Notes: generated from the sequence alone by a model not told the origin. A stretch of 64,000 bases of DNA from Linyphia triangularis (GCA_963978545.1 OZ021722.1:2046001-2110000); one strand, 5' to 3'; numbered from the stretch's first letter, positions 11,100 through 23,333 are shown. Numbers and translations: made by a program.

Positions 11100-11640
11100 A
11101 TTTAGAAACTACTTCGTAGAAAACCTTGAAACTTGGTGAGTAGGCGCGAAAAAGATAACTTAATGAAATGAAATAAATTAAAAACTGGAGAAGAGCGTCT
11201 AATATATTTTATTTTATATTTGAAATCCTCACTTCAAAGCCTATGCAAGCGGGCTCCACCTAGTTTTGTCTGTTTTAATTTTCATTTATAATAGATAGAT
11301 ATTAAATGAAAACAATTGATGTCATTTCATTAGGTGATCAATTTCGTACCTACTCATTCAATGTTTTGTAGAAAGTAGTTTCTACATGAAGTGGGCTGGA
11401 AGATTGTAACATAGCGAGTATAGTACTTATTAGGTTAGTTGGTTGTATTCAGATTATCTGGCGCCTTTAGCAACACGAGGGCTATAATGTGCCGAAACAT
11501 TCGTCGTTTGACAAGCCAACATACATTTACAAACACCCATGCCTAACACGGGACTCGGAACCCGCAACCTCGCGGTCTAGAAGATAGCTCGCTAACCACT
11601 ATACCGTTTGGTCGGCGTACTTATTAGGATTTTCTCCTAA
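11100..11640. repeat. Family b fold-back element, copy 2 (host of SINE 3)
   Basis: The left arm starts at TTTAGAAACTACTTCGTAG; its outer left tip is missing. The right arm includes GTAGAAAGTAGTTTCTAC and TGTAACATAGCGAGTATAG, and the outer tip TTCTCCTAA comes after the SINE. SINE 3 interrupts the right arm. Confidence 0.72.
11435..11616 (-). mobile_element. tRNA-derived SINE, copy 3, full length
   Basis: It has the same architecture as copy 2: the head is on the right, with TATAGTGGTTAGC readable on minus, and the AACC-type tail is on the left. The 12-bp duplication GTACTTATTAGG lies at 11423-11434 and 11617-11628. It is inserted into the right arm of a b element, so it is younger than that insertion. 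Confidence 0.92.
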
Positions 11641-12309
11641 TCTATTACACTTCGTCTTTTACAGCAAGACCTGGACTATTGACTCCCATCGGACGTTTCT
11701 CGGAAATTCATATTTCAATTCAGTTTCCACGATTCGTCACACACACAACGTCACGACATTTCACTCCTAAAAATACTCCACAGCAAAACCTTGGCCTTGC
11801 GAAATTCTTTCACGACTCAGGGCAGGTTTTCGATTTTTTTTCTTTCTTTCTTTTTTTTCAATTCCTTAATTACATACAGCTGGAAGACCTGCCTTAATAC
11901 TATCTACAAGCATAATAAGTCCAAAGGTCAACAACAATGATCAGTTACTGAACAAAAATATTCGAACGACGAACCAAACTAATTTTTGTAAAAAAAAGAA
12001 GAACCAATCGGTGAAGCAGCTCTCATCAACGGTCGGAATATTTGCAATTAGCATAATGACTTCGCCTATTCTACATGTACTCAGCATTTTCTGTTCCAAG
12101 ATTTTTTTTTTGGAGGGACACATATGTTGGTGCTGGAAAGAAAATGACAAAAAATGAATTCCAAGGTCGACGGGTCAATCAACTCGATTTCGTTTTGTCG
12201 CAATCGCTCGGCTGGGCGACAAAATGGTTTTTGCTCATACTTCATCCCCTCCCATTGAAAGGTGTCATTCATTTGACGTCGAAGGTACTCTCGTGACGTG
12301 AAAACTATG
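11641..12309. other. Non-repeat sequence, no gene recognised
   Basis: This is less AT-rich than its surroundings, but I find no exon with good splice sites. Overlapping frames on both strands at 12075-12296 are shadows of each other with no recognisable domain. The last about 45 bp (from 12267) is repeated at 13255-13300. Confidence 0.45.
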
Positions 12310-12317
12310 CTTGTAAT

Positions 12318-13243
12318 CAGGACCGGCCTAAGAGCAAAATGCTATGAGTGCAAGAATGAGTTTTAGCGCCCTCCTTCGAATGAAAATGAGTTTAGAAAAC
12401 TCATTTTCATTCATGTGGTTGCTCTATAAGTGAAATCTACTGGAACTTAATACTAGAAGTTAGAATTTTAAAGGGATTAAAAACCAAAAAACTAATAAGT
12501 AGTAATAAATAGTAAATATTAAAGTAAAGTATATAGCGCCTTTTCATTATTTTTACTTTTTAAAATGATATTTTCTAATACTAATTCTTTTGACTTACTT
12601 TTTCAAACTTCAATAATCGTGCTGTACTGTTCCTTGTGTCCTACTCCTAAATTATTTTACTCAGTTTAGTATTTTGTCAGATAGAAAATAACAGATACAC
12701 TTTTAACTACAAAAAGAGTTTGAATTGATTTAATAATCGTGGAAAAATATTACAGAAAATTGATTAAAATAATCTGTATCAACAGTGGACCTTCCTAGCT
12801 TTTCCTGCCGAAAATGTTTTTATAGTGCATCATAATCTAATGACAATAAAATTTCATTTTCAATGGACAAAATTGCAAGGCCGTTGAGTCGTTTTTGCGA
12901 AAGAGTTTACCTTAGATAGGTAAGGGCCGACCAAACGGTATAGTGGTTAGCGTGCTGGCTTCTAGACCGCGAGGTTGCGGGTTTCGAGTCCCGTGTTAGG
13001 CATGGGTGTTTGTAAATGTACGTTGGCTTGTCTAATGGCGCATTATAGCCCTCGTGTTGCTGACGGCGCCAGATAATCTGAAAACATCCAACCAACTAGG
13101 TAGGTTAGGCTAATTTGCAGTTAAAATTATCTAAATGTTCAAATTTGTACCTTATTATTATAATTATTTTTTAATTTTTTCTTAATTCGGTGTCCGTGTC
13201 AAAATGGCATGTGTGTAATCGCACACGCCTTAGGCCGGCCCTG
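12318..13243. mobile_element. hAT-like element with CAGGRCCGGCC ends (host of SINE 4)
   Basis: The left end is CAGGACCGGCCTAAGAGC and the right end is CGCCTTAGGCCGGCCCTG, giving about 16 matching bp of inverted repeat. The 8-bp duplication CTTGTAAT lies at 12310-12317 and 13244-13251. The interior is AT-rich with no transposase frame, and it carries SINE copy 4. Confidence 0.9.
12926..13096 (+). mobile_element. tRNA-derived SINE, copy 4, full length
   Basis: The head starts GCCGACCAAACGGTATAGTG. The B box reads GGTTTCGAGTCC, with an extra T rather than the extra C of other copies. The body lacks 9 bp (GAATGTTTC) relative to the others. The tail is CATCCAACCAAC. A duplication is only hinted at (TAGATAGGTAAG against CTAGGTAGGTTAG), so it is probably decayed. 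Confidence 0.88.
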
Positions 13244-13259
13244 CTTGTAATACAGTCAT

Positions 13260-13895
13260 TTGACGTCGAAGGCATTCTCATGACGTGAATGTGCTTGTAT
13301 TGTATATTATACTCGTAAAGCTTTGCCCGATTACTTTTATTCTGTGAAGTTTCCGTCCAGTGACGTTTTTTTAGGACAAGTAATGAGTGGATCGATTTAG
13401 GATCACATCACAAACTTCCTAATCTGGTAAAGTGTGACACATTGTAACAGAACACTTCTCTTAATTTATTAACAAATAATTCCAAGGATTAAGTTCGTTT
13501 TCTAAAAAGAGAAAGCACTTACTCTCATATTTCCAAAAGAGTTTTTTTTTTAATCCAGGTAAATTAATAAAAATATCATTTTGTTGATCTACTATCCAAT
13601 TAGAATGAGTTAATAATAACCATATCAATCCTTTCAATGAATAGATTCATCCATAGTTTTAAGGCAATAGTACAAATTTTGCAAAATTCGAAAGTTTTAA
13701 TTTTATGTGCAACACTTAAAAATATCAGGCACTATTTGAAAGCAAATAATAATTCTGATGAATTAGCAATTTTAATTGTGTTAGTAATATATGCTTTTAT
13801 TGGCTTTCGAATTCAAACTTATTAGAGATAGACTTTATAAGAAGTTTCAGGAACATTTCCCATTGAAACACATTACCATATCAACAAAAAGCCCT
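13260..13895. other. AT-rich, no gene recognised
   Basis: It starts with the second copy of a block of about 45 bp around TTTGACGTCGAAGG. The rest is featureless. The 62- and 96-codon frames at 13637-14081 run into the next repeat. Confidence 0.5.
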
Positions 13896-13899
13896 ACTG

Positions 13900-14340
13900 C
13901 AGAGTGGCCACAGAACCGGGAAAACCTGGAAATCAGGGAAATGTCAGGGAGCTGTCTGATTCTGGAAAAAATCAGGGAAATGTCAGGGAACTTTTTAAAA
14001 TTTAATGAAAATCAAGGAAATTTTGTATTGTTAAAGGCATGTTTATCCATATTTTGGCGCTATTTACATGGAGATTTGTAGTGGTAAGCCATTAGAAGTT
14101 TATTTTACGGAATAATTTACACTTTTCATCACCAGCAAAACTATTTTTAAAAAAATTGTATATTATCTCTTTAGCATACATGTTCTATTTGATTAAGGTG
14201 TCTAGACATCCGGAAAAACTAAGAAAATTGGGGAAATTTAAAAAAAAGTTTGCCCTAAAATCAGGGAATTTCTTAGAAATCTGTCAGAGAAATCAAGGAA
14301 TTATCAGAGAACTTTTTTTCCTGGATTTTGTGTCCACCTT
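13900..14340. mobile_element. Probable hAT-like element rich in TCAGGGAA motifs
   Basis: The left end is CAGAGTGGCCACAGAACC and the right end, read inward on minus, is CAAGGTGGACACAAAATCC. This is an imperfect inverted repeat of about 18 bp. ATCAGGGAAATGTCAGGGA-type motifs recur at both flanks, as expected for subterminal transposase-binding repeats. No clear 8-bp duplication remains, so the boundaries and the class are less secure. Confidence 0.6.
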
Positions 14341-14458
14341 GTACTGAACCTTTTTTCTTATTGTGAGCAAACTATTCGAATATCTTAACCCTTTCACGAC
14401 TAAAGGAAACTTTCACTTCACATATTAATGAAATGGACATGAAACATGCTCACAAATA

Positions 14459-14610
14459 CAGTCAACCCTCTTAACGCGAAATCGCTTAACACTAAATCCC
14501 GTTTAACGCGAAATAAAAACAGTTCTCCGTTCGATGAAGCTTATTGTTAATTTATTCGTTAAACACGCAATCTCACATAACGAAATGTCGTGTAAGACGA
14601 AAAACAAATT
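14459..14610. mobile_element. Pogo/Tigger-like MITE fragment (one end)
   Basis: The end CAGTCAACCCTCTTAACGCG is preceded by TA. Internal repeats of TTAACGCGAAAT and CGCTTAACAC follow. The opposite end is not found, so this is a truncated copy. Confidence 0.5.
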
Positions 14611-14619
14611 GCTCTTTAA

Positions 14620-16655
14620 ATTTTTTTTTTTTATGATGAAAGTTAGCAACGTTTCTTAAAACATCAGGACAATGTGCTTTAAACAATTTAGATGAAGTAG
14701 ACACATTTTTAAAAGAACGTTTTATTTGAAACTTAAAGTAATTTATTATTTAAAGAAGTGTTATTGACTTATTTTTACAATAATACTTCTCCAAATAATA
14801 AATTACTGGTAAATGCATTTTTTTTCACAGTGTAAATCTTGTCTGCAAACCAAAGGCATCAATTCGATAAAAATTTTTAATTAACAAATGCAAAAACAGA
14901 ACATAGTATAAAACATCCTCTCAGAGTATTCTAAAAAAATTGCACTCAAAAGGACATTATGTAATAGTAACATGCATAAAGGCTTACTTTAAAAAACAGA
15001 AATAACTAATATATTAAAAACACAAACCAACAATATTTTACCCCAAAACAATAGCTTACTTTAAAAACAAATATCGAACAAGATATATAACGCTAAAAAA
15101 ATTGCCCTTACACAAACTATCTAAATTGTTGTCTGCAATAAACAGTTACTCTGGCCAGAGAATATATTTTTGTTAGTAGAACGAAATTCTTGAATATTCT
15201 TCCCAAAAATTAAAACAAAAAATTAAAATCACACTCAATAGTGTAGACTGGCCAATTTCAAAATAATTGATTGTTGCCAAATAAAAAATACAAAACAAGC
15301 CAAAAACGTTTTGAGGTTATGCAAACTTTTAAAGTGTGTTGTTAAAAAAAAAACTAATTAAAAAATCAACCAAGTAAATGCTGATAGTCAGTTTTTTGCA
15401 GAAAGTCAATTAAAAGTATTATCGAGCTTTATAATCTCATGACATCATACTTGGAGCTTATGCATTATAACACGTAAAAATTACGTCATAATTCTCTCAC
15501 ACGCTCCCATTCACCTGCTCAAAAAAGGGGAATTCACTTTTTGGAGGAGGTAGAAGGCATAAAAAATGAGGTTTAGTGCTATCTAAAACATGATGTATCT
15601 AATAGATTTTTTTTTTATCATTCAACGAAATTTCTAATTCCATCGGCTAGAAGAGACTTCAAAGATTCTAACCATATTTTTTTCAATGGAAAAAGTAAAT
15701 ATTTCGAGTATTTATTGCGATAGAAGAGTAGGGGGGGAAATTTGTCCTATTGGATTACCATTATGGCCAAATTTTAATATTTAATTAAAAAAAAAAAAAA
15801 AACTAATGAACGATTCAAATTTTTCTTCTTCTTTTGAAACTAAATGAATGCAGAAACTACTTATGTTTCAAATTTCACAGTTCTCCTTGCACCAGAAATT
15901 GAGATACGCGTGACACAAAATTCGATTCCTAACTTTTTTTTTATATAGAGGGAGATTCTTTCCTATACTATGCTATTCTATGCTATACTTTGCTGTACTG
16001 TCATTAGCCTATGTAAACATATGGTTAGAAATTGGCAGTAAAACATGATTTTTTTTGTGAAAATGTGGCATGATAAACCATTGTTTAGATTATTTTTAAA
16101 TATATTTCCCTCTAATGATTTAAAATTTTTTTTTCCGCTATTTAATTTGAACTGAAGCGAGTACAGGTCAAAATTATATGTTAATGGAAGTAGAATAGTT
16201 TGAATTTGAAATATATGCTAACATTACGAAATCGAAATTTTTGAAGTTTCTAGCTTTGTGATACCCTTAATGGTAATTTGTCATCAGTGCAAGAGAAGAC
16301 TCGGCGACATTGAGAGGCTTTCTAGAAAAAAAAAAAAACGGTGACTTTTTTTTCAATCAAAAACGTCAATTTATGGATAAGAAATTGGAATTTTTGGCAC
16401 GTAGGCATGGCGCCAAGTGCAGACTTCATTATTTACAAAAAAAGGATATTCGACGTTAAAAATAACACAAACTATATATGAACGAAGCAAATTGGCGCCA
16501 GTAGGATTATTTGAAGGGAGTATCAAACTAACCGGGGAAAGGGGAGGGGGCGGGGTACAGTTAAGCAAATACAAAAAACGACAGTCAAGCTCAAGACCTA
16601 TCTAGGTTGGTCTAGTTGACTATTTTGAACAATCCCCAATACAGATCCTGGAGTT
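14620..16655. other. AT-rich, no gene recognised
   Basis: Poly-A and poly-T tracts (for example 15787-15802 and 16327-16338) and a short CTATGCTAT-type tandem at 15963-15995. No convincing exon, RNA gene or element boundary. The frames at 16371-16605 are on opposite strands of each other and unsupported. Confidence 0.5.
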
Positions 16656-16907
16656 TTTTTTAGAGGAAATATAAGTGAAGATCATTTCCTATTACTCGTT
16701 CTTACCCACTCCATTTAGAAACTACTTAGTAGATAAACCTTGACTTTTGGGGAGAAAATTATCACTTAATGAAATCACTTTAAACTGTGTTTATTTAATG
16801 TCAATCTATTATAAATGAAAATAGCAAAAGAAAAAAAGAAAAAAAAAGAAAAAGACTATTTGAGCCAATGCATAGGCATTGGCGTAAGGATTCTAAATAC
16901 AAATATA

Positions 16908-17455
16908 CACTTTCTACCAATAAGTAATTGGACACCTGTGATAAAAGCAATAAACACAATTTATTCAAATTCAATATGTGGTTGAGCCTCCACCTGAGGC
17001 AATTGCAGTATTAACACTCCGGGGCATGCTTTCCACAAGTGTTTGGATGGATGGACAGTGGTATTTTCTTCCACTCGGCTTGGAGTGGACATGTGCGTTC
17101 TTTCACCGATTTTGGACGGTTGCTGCACTTCTTAATTCGGCGATCCTACTCGTCCCAGAGGTGTTCCATAGGATTCCCGTCTGGACTCTGAGCAGGCCAG
17201 TCCAGTCGGTTCTTCCCGCTGTCATCATACTAATCCATGGTGGACCTCGCAACATGACAAGTGGCGTTGTCATCTTGGAAATAACAATGATCCAACCCGT
17301 AAAATTGCCACAGCGTAGGGAGCACATAGTTATCTAGATTAGTGGAGTAGTAGTCAGCGTTGAGCCTACCATGAATTGGGAACAAGGGTGACGTAGATCA
17401 GGACTGTTGACATCCACAATTGCATGGGTGTCCAAATACTTATTGGTAGATAGTG
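16908..17455 (-). mobile_element. Tc1/mariner deletion derivative with transposase C-terminal remnant
   Basis: The TIRs match at 29 of 31 positions counting the flanking TA (left CACTTTCTACCAATAAGTAA, right TTATTGGTAGATAGTG). TA lies at 16906-16907 and 17456-17457. On minus, about 17285-16980 decodes, with frame breaks and stops, into the end of a Tc1 transposase: QDDNATCHVAR, then WPAQSPDGNPMEHLWDE, then EWKKIP and a final RWRLNHIL. The second catalytic Asp and the Glu of the DDE triad are both visible. The N-terminal DNA-binding region and the first Asp are deleted. It is non-functional but may still be cross-mobilised through its ends. Confidence 0.9.
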
Positions 17456-17591
17456 TATTCGAGGCTATTTTCGATTTTTTAATTTATTGTGAAGGTATCC
17501 TTTTCGTACCTGCTCAACAAATGCCAAGGTTTTCTACAAAGTAGTTTCTCAATGAAGCGGGCTAGAAGATTGTAACATATAGCGTGTATAG

Positions 17592-18350
17592 TAGAGGTCG
17601 GAAATATCCATCAAAATAAATATCGATACTATATCGTTGCATAGGAAAAAATATCGATACATCGATACATGATTTTTTTTATTTGATTTGATTTTTAATT
17701 TTGCCAGATACGAAGTTTTTCGGGGCAAATTTCTACTTTTCATGAATTCATGCCAAAATCGTTTTAATAAGTAAATTATAAAAATTGTTTTAATAAATAA
17801 ATTATGAACATTGTTTTAATTAATAAATTATAAAAATTGTTTAAATAAGTAAATTATAATTTTTTTTTAATAAATAAATTATATTATCTATCAGAATAGA
17901 TAACATACACTTAGATGTCAATGCATAAATTCCCCTTTATTCTTAAAGAAGAAATTTTAAAAAGTAGTTTATCGCATATTTTGCTGATAGAGATGTTTTT
18001 AATACTTAAAATTAGATGCAAATTCCAGGCACACGTTGGCAACAGAAACGGCGCTGTGTTAATGACTACTAATAAATGATCTTATCTTTCCATTACATTA
18101 CGTTTTCTTTTTTAGTTAGAGTGCAATTTTAACTGTCTCTCAGCCAAGTCCAAACTTTAGTTTTGAAGGTTTTGAAAAGGGAATTAAGAAAATCGCAAAA
18201 ACACATGGAACTACAAAACGATCATCGAAAAACTAAAAATGTTTGAAAATATCGATATTTCGGTGACTTTTGTATCGATATTTTTAATATCGATATTTTT
18301 TTCACAATATCGATTAAAATATCGTCGTATCGATTTATCGCCGACCTCTA
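17592..18350. mobile_element. hAT-like element with TAGAGGTCGG ends and TATCGATA clusters, copy 1
   Basis: The ends are TAGAGGTCGG and CCGACCTCTA. The 8-bp duplication GTGTATAG lies at 17584-17591 and 18351-18358. Both subterminal zones are packed with ATCGAT/TATCGATA motifs (left about 17618-17670, right about 18250-18340), the usual arrangement of transposase-binding sites in hAT elements. The interior holds four to five AT-rich units of about 28 bp (17756-17885) and a segment related to family J3 (ATTTTGCTGATAGAGATG, TTGGCAACAGAAACGGCG). No transposase frame. Confidence 0.9.
17756..17885. repeat. Tandem array inside the hAT copy, about 28-bp unit
   Basis: Units read approximately AAAATTGTTTTAATAAATAA followed by ATTATA, four to five times with small changes. 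The sister copy at 28.1 kb has only about two units, so the array length is variable between copies. Confidence 0.65.
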
Positions 18351-18486
18351 GTGTATAGGGATTGACACTTACTGGGACTTACATTTAAAACTAGTCACTC
18401 CAATACAATTTACGATGTAATCTAGCAGATTGTTCCTGTTGTTCGTTGGTCCAATAGCGATTGAAAAAAGCTTTCCTACTCATTAT

Positions 18487-18821
18487 CATCGATATAAATA
18501 AACAACTGGATAGACTGCTTAACGCTAGGAAAATGAAGCCGTTGCCAGATGCCGTTGGTGGGATAAAAAATACGGATTGCCGAGGATTGAAAATAACATT
18601 TTGGGTTGTACACAGCAGAAATGTCAATAGTAGACCTTAATTAGTAATAATGTGCAAAAATATATATACTCTAACACTTTACAAGGTTTTTCGCATTTCC
18701 ATCCCACTATAAAAGTGAACTGTGATTGGTTAATCTTCCCACCAGCTTCGCAATCCCCGGCGCGTTTTTCTCTTTGCATTGACAATGGAGCAGTCTATCC
18801 AGTTGTTTATCTATATCGATG
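18487..18821. mobile_element. 335-bp TIR element with CATCGATATA ends, copy 1
   Basis: The left end is CATCGATATAAATAAACAAC, followed by TGGATAGACTGC. The right end is its inverted copy, GCAGTCTATCCAGTTGTTTA, followed by TCTATATCGATG. The 8-bp duplication CTCATTAT lies at 18479-18486 and 18822-18829. A sister copy lies at 29618-29941 with its interior inverted relative to this one. The 8-bp duplication suggests hAT or a similar superfamily. No coding capacity. Confidence 0.88.
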
Positions 18822-18857
18822 CTCATTATATATACAACAAAACAGAACATAACCTTG

Positions 18858-19896
<1,039 letters not shown>

Positions 19897-20428
19897 TAGC
19901 CTGATATCAAGAAATGTAACGCCAAAAGCTTTTTCCAATTACGTGACCGTTACACTAATCTTTTTCCGAAATAAGAAAAGTTAACCCTTGAAGTGACAAG
20001 AGCAAACAAGTTCGAGAATGAAAAGAACTAAAAAAAATAAAATATTTCATTAAATTATTCTAAAGTATTAATTTTTATGAAAATCGGACATTAATATGTA
20101 ACACCCGTTACCCTTATATTTAATTTACGAGTTTGAGAAGCAGAGATGGGCGCTTGCTCCCCCCCCCCCCCCCTCCCTTTTTTCTTCTTCTTCTTCTTTC
20201 TCTTCTTATTTCTTGAAGATAAAAGAGCAGTCGTCCTTGAAAGAACAAATTCCGTTACGAGATGACAGATTACAAAAGACATTTTTGTATTAAAGGCGAC
20301 CGACACCTTCCTTAAGTTATTTTCTGCTCGGGTAGTGTATTTTAATGTGCAGGAGAGAGCCGGCCAATGCATAAAAGTTTCTTTCAGCAGTCTTGCAACT
20401 GAACTAAAGGCATTCAATTTAATGCTTA
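19897..20428. other. No gene recognised
   Basis: It contains a pyrimidine run at 20158-20215 (C-run, then TTC repeats). The 108-codon minus-strand frame at 20091-20417 ends in a Lys/Gly-rich tail encoded by that run and shows no domain. I do not accept it as a gene. Confidence 0.5.
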
Positions 20429-21007
20429 TAGACTGAGAGGCGACTGTAATTTTTGGACCCCATCGAACATCATTCTGAATTTTTTATAGAAATTAGAGAA
20501 AAGTGAGTAGAATACGAATCCACTGGTCTGTGGATAATCAGCATTTTTTTTTTTATTTGGTATCCCTCACTGTTTAATTTTCAATTAAGAAGGTTGCAGA
20601 CGGTTCAGATATCTGGCGAAGGTTTACTTGCATCTATTAAAGGGAGCCAAGTCGGCAAAAAATATTACGTCACTTATGACGTAACTGATGTCGCCAATTT
20701 GGCTTACTTTTAAAAGATATAAGTTATCCTAGCCTAGAGATCAGAAATCGTTTGCGCTTTTTCTCATTGAAAATCAAAATGCAGTGGGTTGCCAGACGAA
20801 AAAGTTTGTTCTCTCTTTGGCAAGTTATGACATATTTGGCAATTGAATTTTAGTTCAACTCATTCCAAGTCGATTATTGATCAGTTTCGGCCATTTTTGC
20901 CACGGCAGACCAGTAGATTCCTTATCCACTCACTTTTCTCCAATTTCTATAAAAAATTCAGAATGAAGTTCGATGGGGTCCAAAAATTGCAGTCGTCTCT
21001 CGGACTA
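20429..21007. repeat. Family E long inverted-repeat element, copy 1
   Basis: The whole 579 bp is a hairpin. The left half (TAGACTGAGAGGCGACTG, then TTTTTGGACCCCATCGAAC) is mirrored by the right half (GTTCGATGGGGTCCAAAAAT, GCAGTCGTCTCTCGGACTA). It has a small central palindrome, ATTACGTCACTTATGACGTAA, at about 20663-20683. TTA flanks both ends (20426-20428, 21008-21010). Part of the left arm is deleted, so pairing is not continuous. No coding capacity. A transcript through it would fold into long double-stranded RNA. Confidence 0.85.
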
Positions 21008-21171
21008 TTACGTTACAGCTAATGTGATAAATTTGGATACTATACATAGCAAATGGTTATTATTTATAATATCCGGGTTATTTTGTATAATATCTAAATT
21101 TAACATTTTAGCTGTAACATTTATACACTTTACCACTTATATGTTTTCAATTACCTTAAGAGGAAGTCTTA

Positions 21172-21405
21172 AGCCTGATTTACACGCTACCAGTCGGGCC
21201 TCCAGTTTAGATCGCCAGTTGTCAGCTAGGCAACCGTTGCGCCCGGTGATCACGGGAGAGCGCACGTGATTGGTTGATCGGAGTCGCCTGCGCCAGTAAA
21301 TAGAAAATGTTTGGTTTACTGGAACCAGTAGCCTGGTGACGTCATATGATGTCACTGACTGGCGATCTAAACTGGAACCTCGACTGGTAGCGTGTAAATC
21401 CGGCT
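21172..21405. mobile_element. Family G palindromic MITE (TTA target)
   Basis: The ends are AGCCTGATTTACACGCTACC and GGTAGCGTGTAAATCCGGCT, flanked by TTA at 21169-21171 and 21406-21408. The arms of about 70 bp are inverted copies (CCAGTTTAGATCGCCAG on both sides). It is noticeably more GC-rich than its host. The 3-bp TTA duplication fits PIF/Harbinger-like MITEs; the class is inferred. Confidence 0.8.
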
Positions 21406-21635
21406 TTAGTAAGGATCATTCCTTATACTCGCTATGTTACAATCTTCCAGCCCAGTGCATTTAGAAACTACTTTCTATAACCACCTTGATATTTGGTACG
21501 AAAATAACCACTTAATGAAATGACATCAATTAAAAACTCGAAAATAGCGTCGAATATGATTTATTTTATATTTGATATCTATGGCGTGGCTCCACCTCTT
21601 TCCTTTTTAAATTTGTTTTTATATTACATTAAATG

Positions 21636-22303
21636 CAGTGCAAGAAGTGTGGGTAGACGCGGGTTTGACGCGTCCCCCCGCATTTAAAGAAAATACCGTT
21701 TCCCCACTTCTAAAACCACTGAAATCCATCCCCCCCCCCACTTTTAAAAGCACTTAACTCACCTAAAAACTATACTAATGTAAAATAACATTAACTTTTA
21801 AATGTAGTGACACTGAGAAAAAGTGATTTATTTTTTCATTTCAAAACCTTAAAACTATTTATGGTATATATATCATACTATTATAAATTGTATTGTACTA
21901 CTTTGTATAAAGATATAAGTACTTTTACTAACAAATGCAGTTATACATAATACAACTTTTAACTGAACTTTCTTTTATTCTTGTTTCATATAAAGACAAG
22001 CTATTTCTTTAAGAAAAACTTTTTAGAATTCTCTATTAATTTAATTTCGCGAAAGTACGCACATTTATAAGTATTATCTAAATAAGCAGTTGAATTAACT
22101 TTATCTCTTACTTCCAAGTAAAAAAACTAAGTCGCCGAATATTCATTAAAATAACAATAAATTTTGTACCCTCGGTTAATGTTAGGAAGAATAAATTATT
22201 TTTTTACTAGTTAATATTTTTATTATTAGTTACGAAATTATAAAATTTATCATTGAAGGTGTCACCAAATTTTGGGCGTCCCTCTACTTTTTTTTCACCA
22301 CTG
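21636..22303. mobile_element. hAT-like element with CAGTG ends inside family b
   Basis: The left end is CAGTGCAAGAAGTGTGGG and the right end is TTTTTTTTCACCACTG. The 8-bp duplication ATTAAATG, made of b-element sequence, lies at 21628-21635 and 22304-22311. The TIR is short and imperfect. The interior is AT-rich after a GC-richer start with C-runs. No transposase frame. Confidence 0.85.
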
Positions 22304-22437
22304 ATTAAATGACATGAATTTATGTCATTTCATTATTTTGGGTACCAGCTCACCTAATGTGATGGTTCTATAAGAAGTAGTTTCTAAATGAACTGTGCTA
22401 TAACGTTGATAGAATAATCCTTACTAGGATTTACTCT

Positions 22438-23329
22438 TAAGTATCTAAAACTTTTCATTAGGTTATTAATTATGTTCAATTAGTTTTTCAAAATAAAGAT
22501 CATTTGATCTTCGATGACAGAAGGAATTTTAAAAATAGTCTAAACCTAAACAACGGTTTATAAAAACATTGTAATAAAAATTTACGATTAAAAATAATGA
22601 AAAAATTCAAATGATTTGTGATTTTCTAAAAGAAAAGTACAGCTATATGTTCTAAAATAAAATCCATCTGTTGAAAACCTATTATATCTCGTCACATCAA
22701 AAGAGGCGAACCACACAAAAGATTTTATAGATTGCAACATTGAGACAGCATGGAGGGATCAGGCAGATTACGTAGAGCCTCAGTAGTGTTTGGCAAACAC
22801 CTCCTTTATAAGAAAGAACTGATTGAGTGACGTCACTAGATTTGTCCCTTCATTCTTCGCACTGATAGCATAGGATTCGCATCTCCTACTGTTATTTTGT
22901 ATTTTATTCCGAAATAAAAGACCAAGTATAAATAAACAATTTTTATTTTATTCACAAATCATAGTTATTATCATCCAATAAAACATTTTATTGCAGCAGC
23001 TATCCACCTTCTTCTAAGTTAAATGTCTTTAGGAAATTTCAAAAACCGAAACTCTTGGCCCATTTTTATAATTGTCTTTGCAGTTTAGCATAGAGAGTCG
23101 AAATGGCATTTTAATATCATTTATAGCATTCTTAATGCAGTAATCTTTGCGTGTTTGGTAGAGAAAATGGCGATGCTGTTGCCTTACGCCAGAGTCATGA
23201 GTCAAAATAGATCTTGGCGCATCACAAGCACATTGAACGTCACCGAACCATATATAGCCAACTCGTAAAGATATCTTCTTCCAAATGGCACCCAGTATGG
23301 AAGAAGTTCATAGTCCATGTAGGACTACC
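22438..23329. other. Mostly unique sequence, no gene recognised
   Basis: It is moderately AT-rich and not obviously shared with other parts of the window. I looked for exons on both strands and found no frame with paired splice sites. AATAAA-type hexamers at about 22910-22985 are not informative in such AT-rich DNA. Confidence 0.45.
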
Positions 23330-23333
23330 TTAA

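Larger units (their letters stand above)
16662..18384. repeat. Family b fold-back element, copy 3, carrying Tc1 and hAT insertions
   Basis: The left arm includes CATTTAGAAACTACTTAG, the right arm CTACAAAGTAGTTTCTCAA and TTGTAACATATAGCGTGTATAG, and the outer tip is near ACTGGGACTT. The Tc1 relic sits in the middle (16908-17455) and the hAT copy in the right arm (17592-18350). Both have exact target duplications made of b sequence. Confidence 0.75.
21159..22437. repeat. Family b fold-back element, copy 4, carrying G and a hAT element
   Basis: The left tip AGAGGAAGTCT and the right tip near AGGATTTACTCTT have TTAA-like flanks on both sides. MITE G lies in the left arm 12 bp from the tip (21172-21405). 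A hAT-like element (21636-22303) splits the centre. The arms share TGCATTTAGAAACTACTT and AGTAGTTTCTAAATGAAC. Confidence 0.78.

Noticed and set aside
12926..13000. Functional tRNA gene in the SINE heads
   Set aside because: The A and B boxes are present but acceptor-stem pairing is missing, most B boxes carry an insertion, and the head continues into a shared non-tRNA body.
16978..17337. 119-codon plus frame across the Tc1 relic
   Set aside because: It is the antisense shadow of the transposase remnant, which reads correctly on minus with QDDNATCHVAR and PMEHLWDE.
20091..20417. 108-codon minus frame with signal-like N-terminus
   Set aside because: The C-terminus is encoded by a C/TTC run. 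It has no splice sites and no conserved motif that I can recognise.
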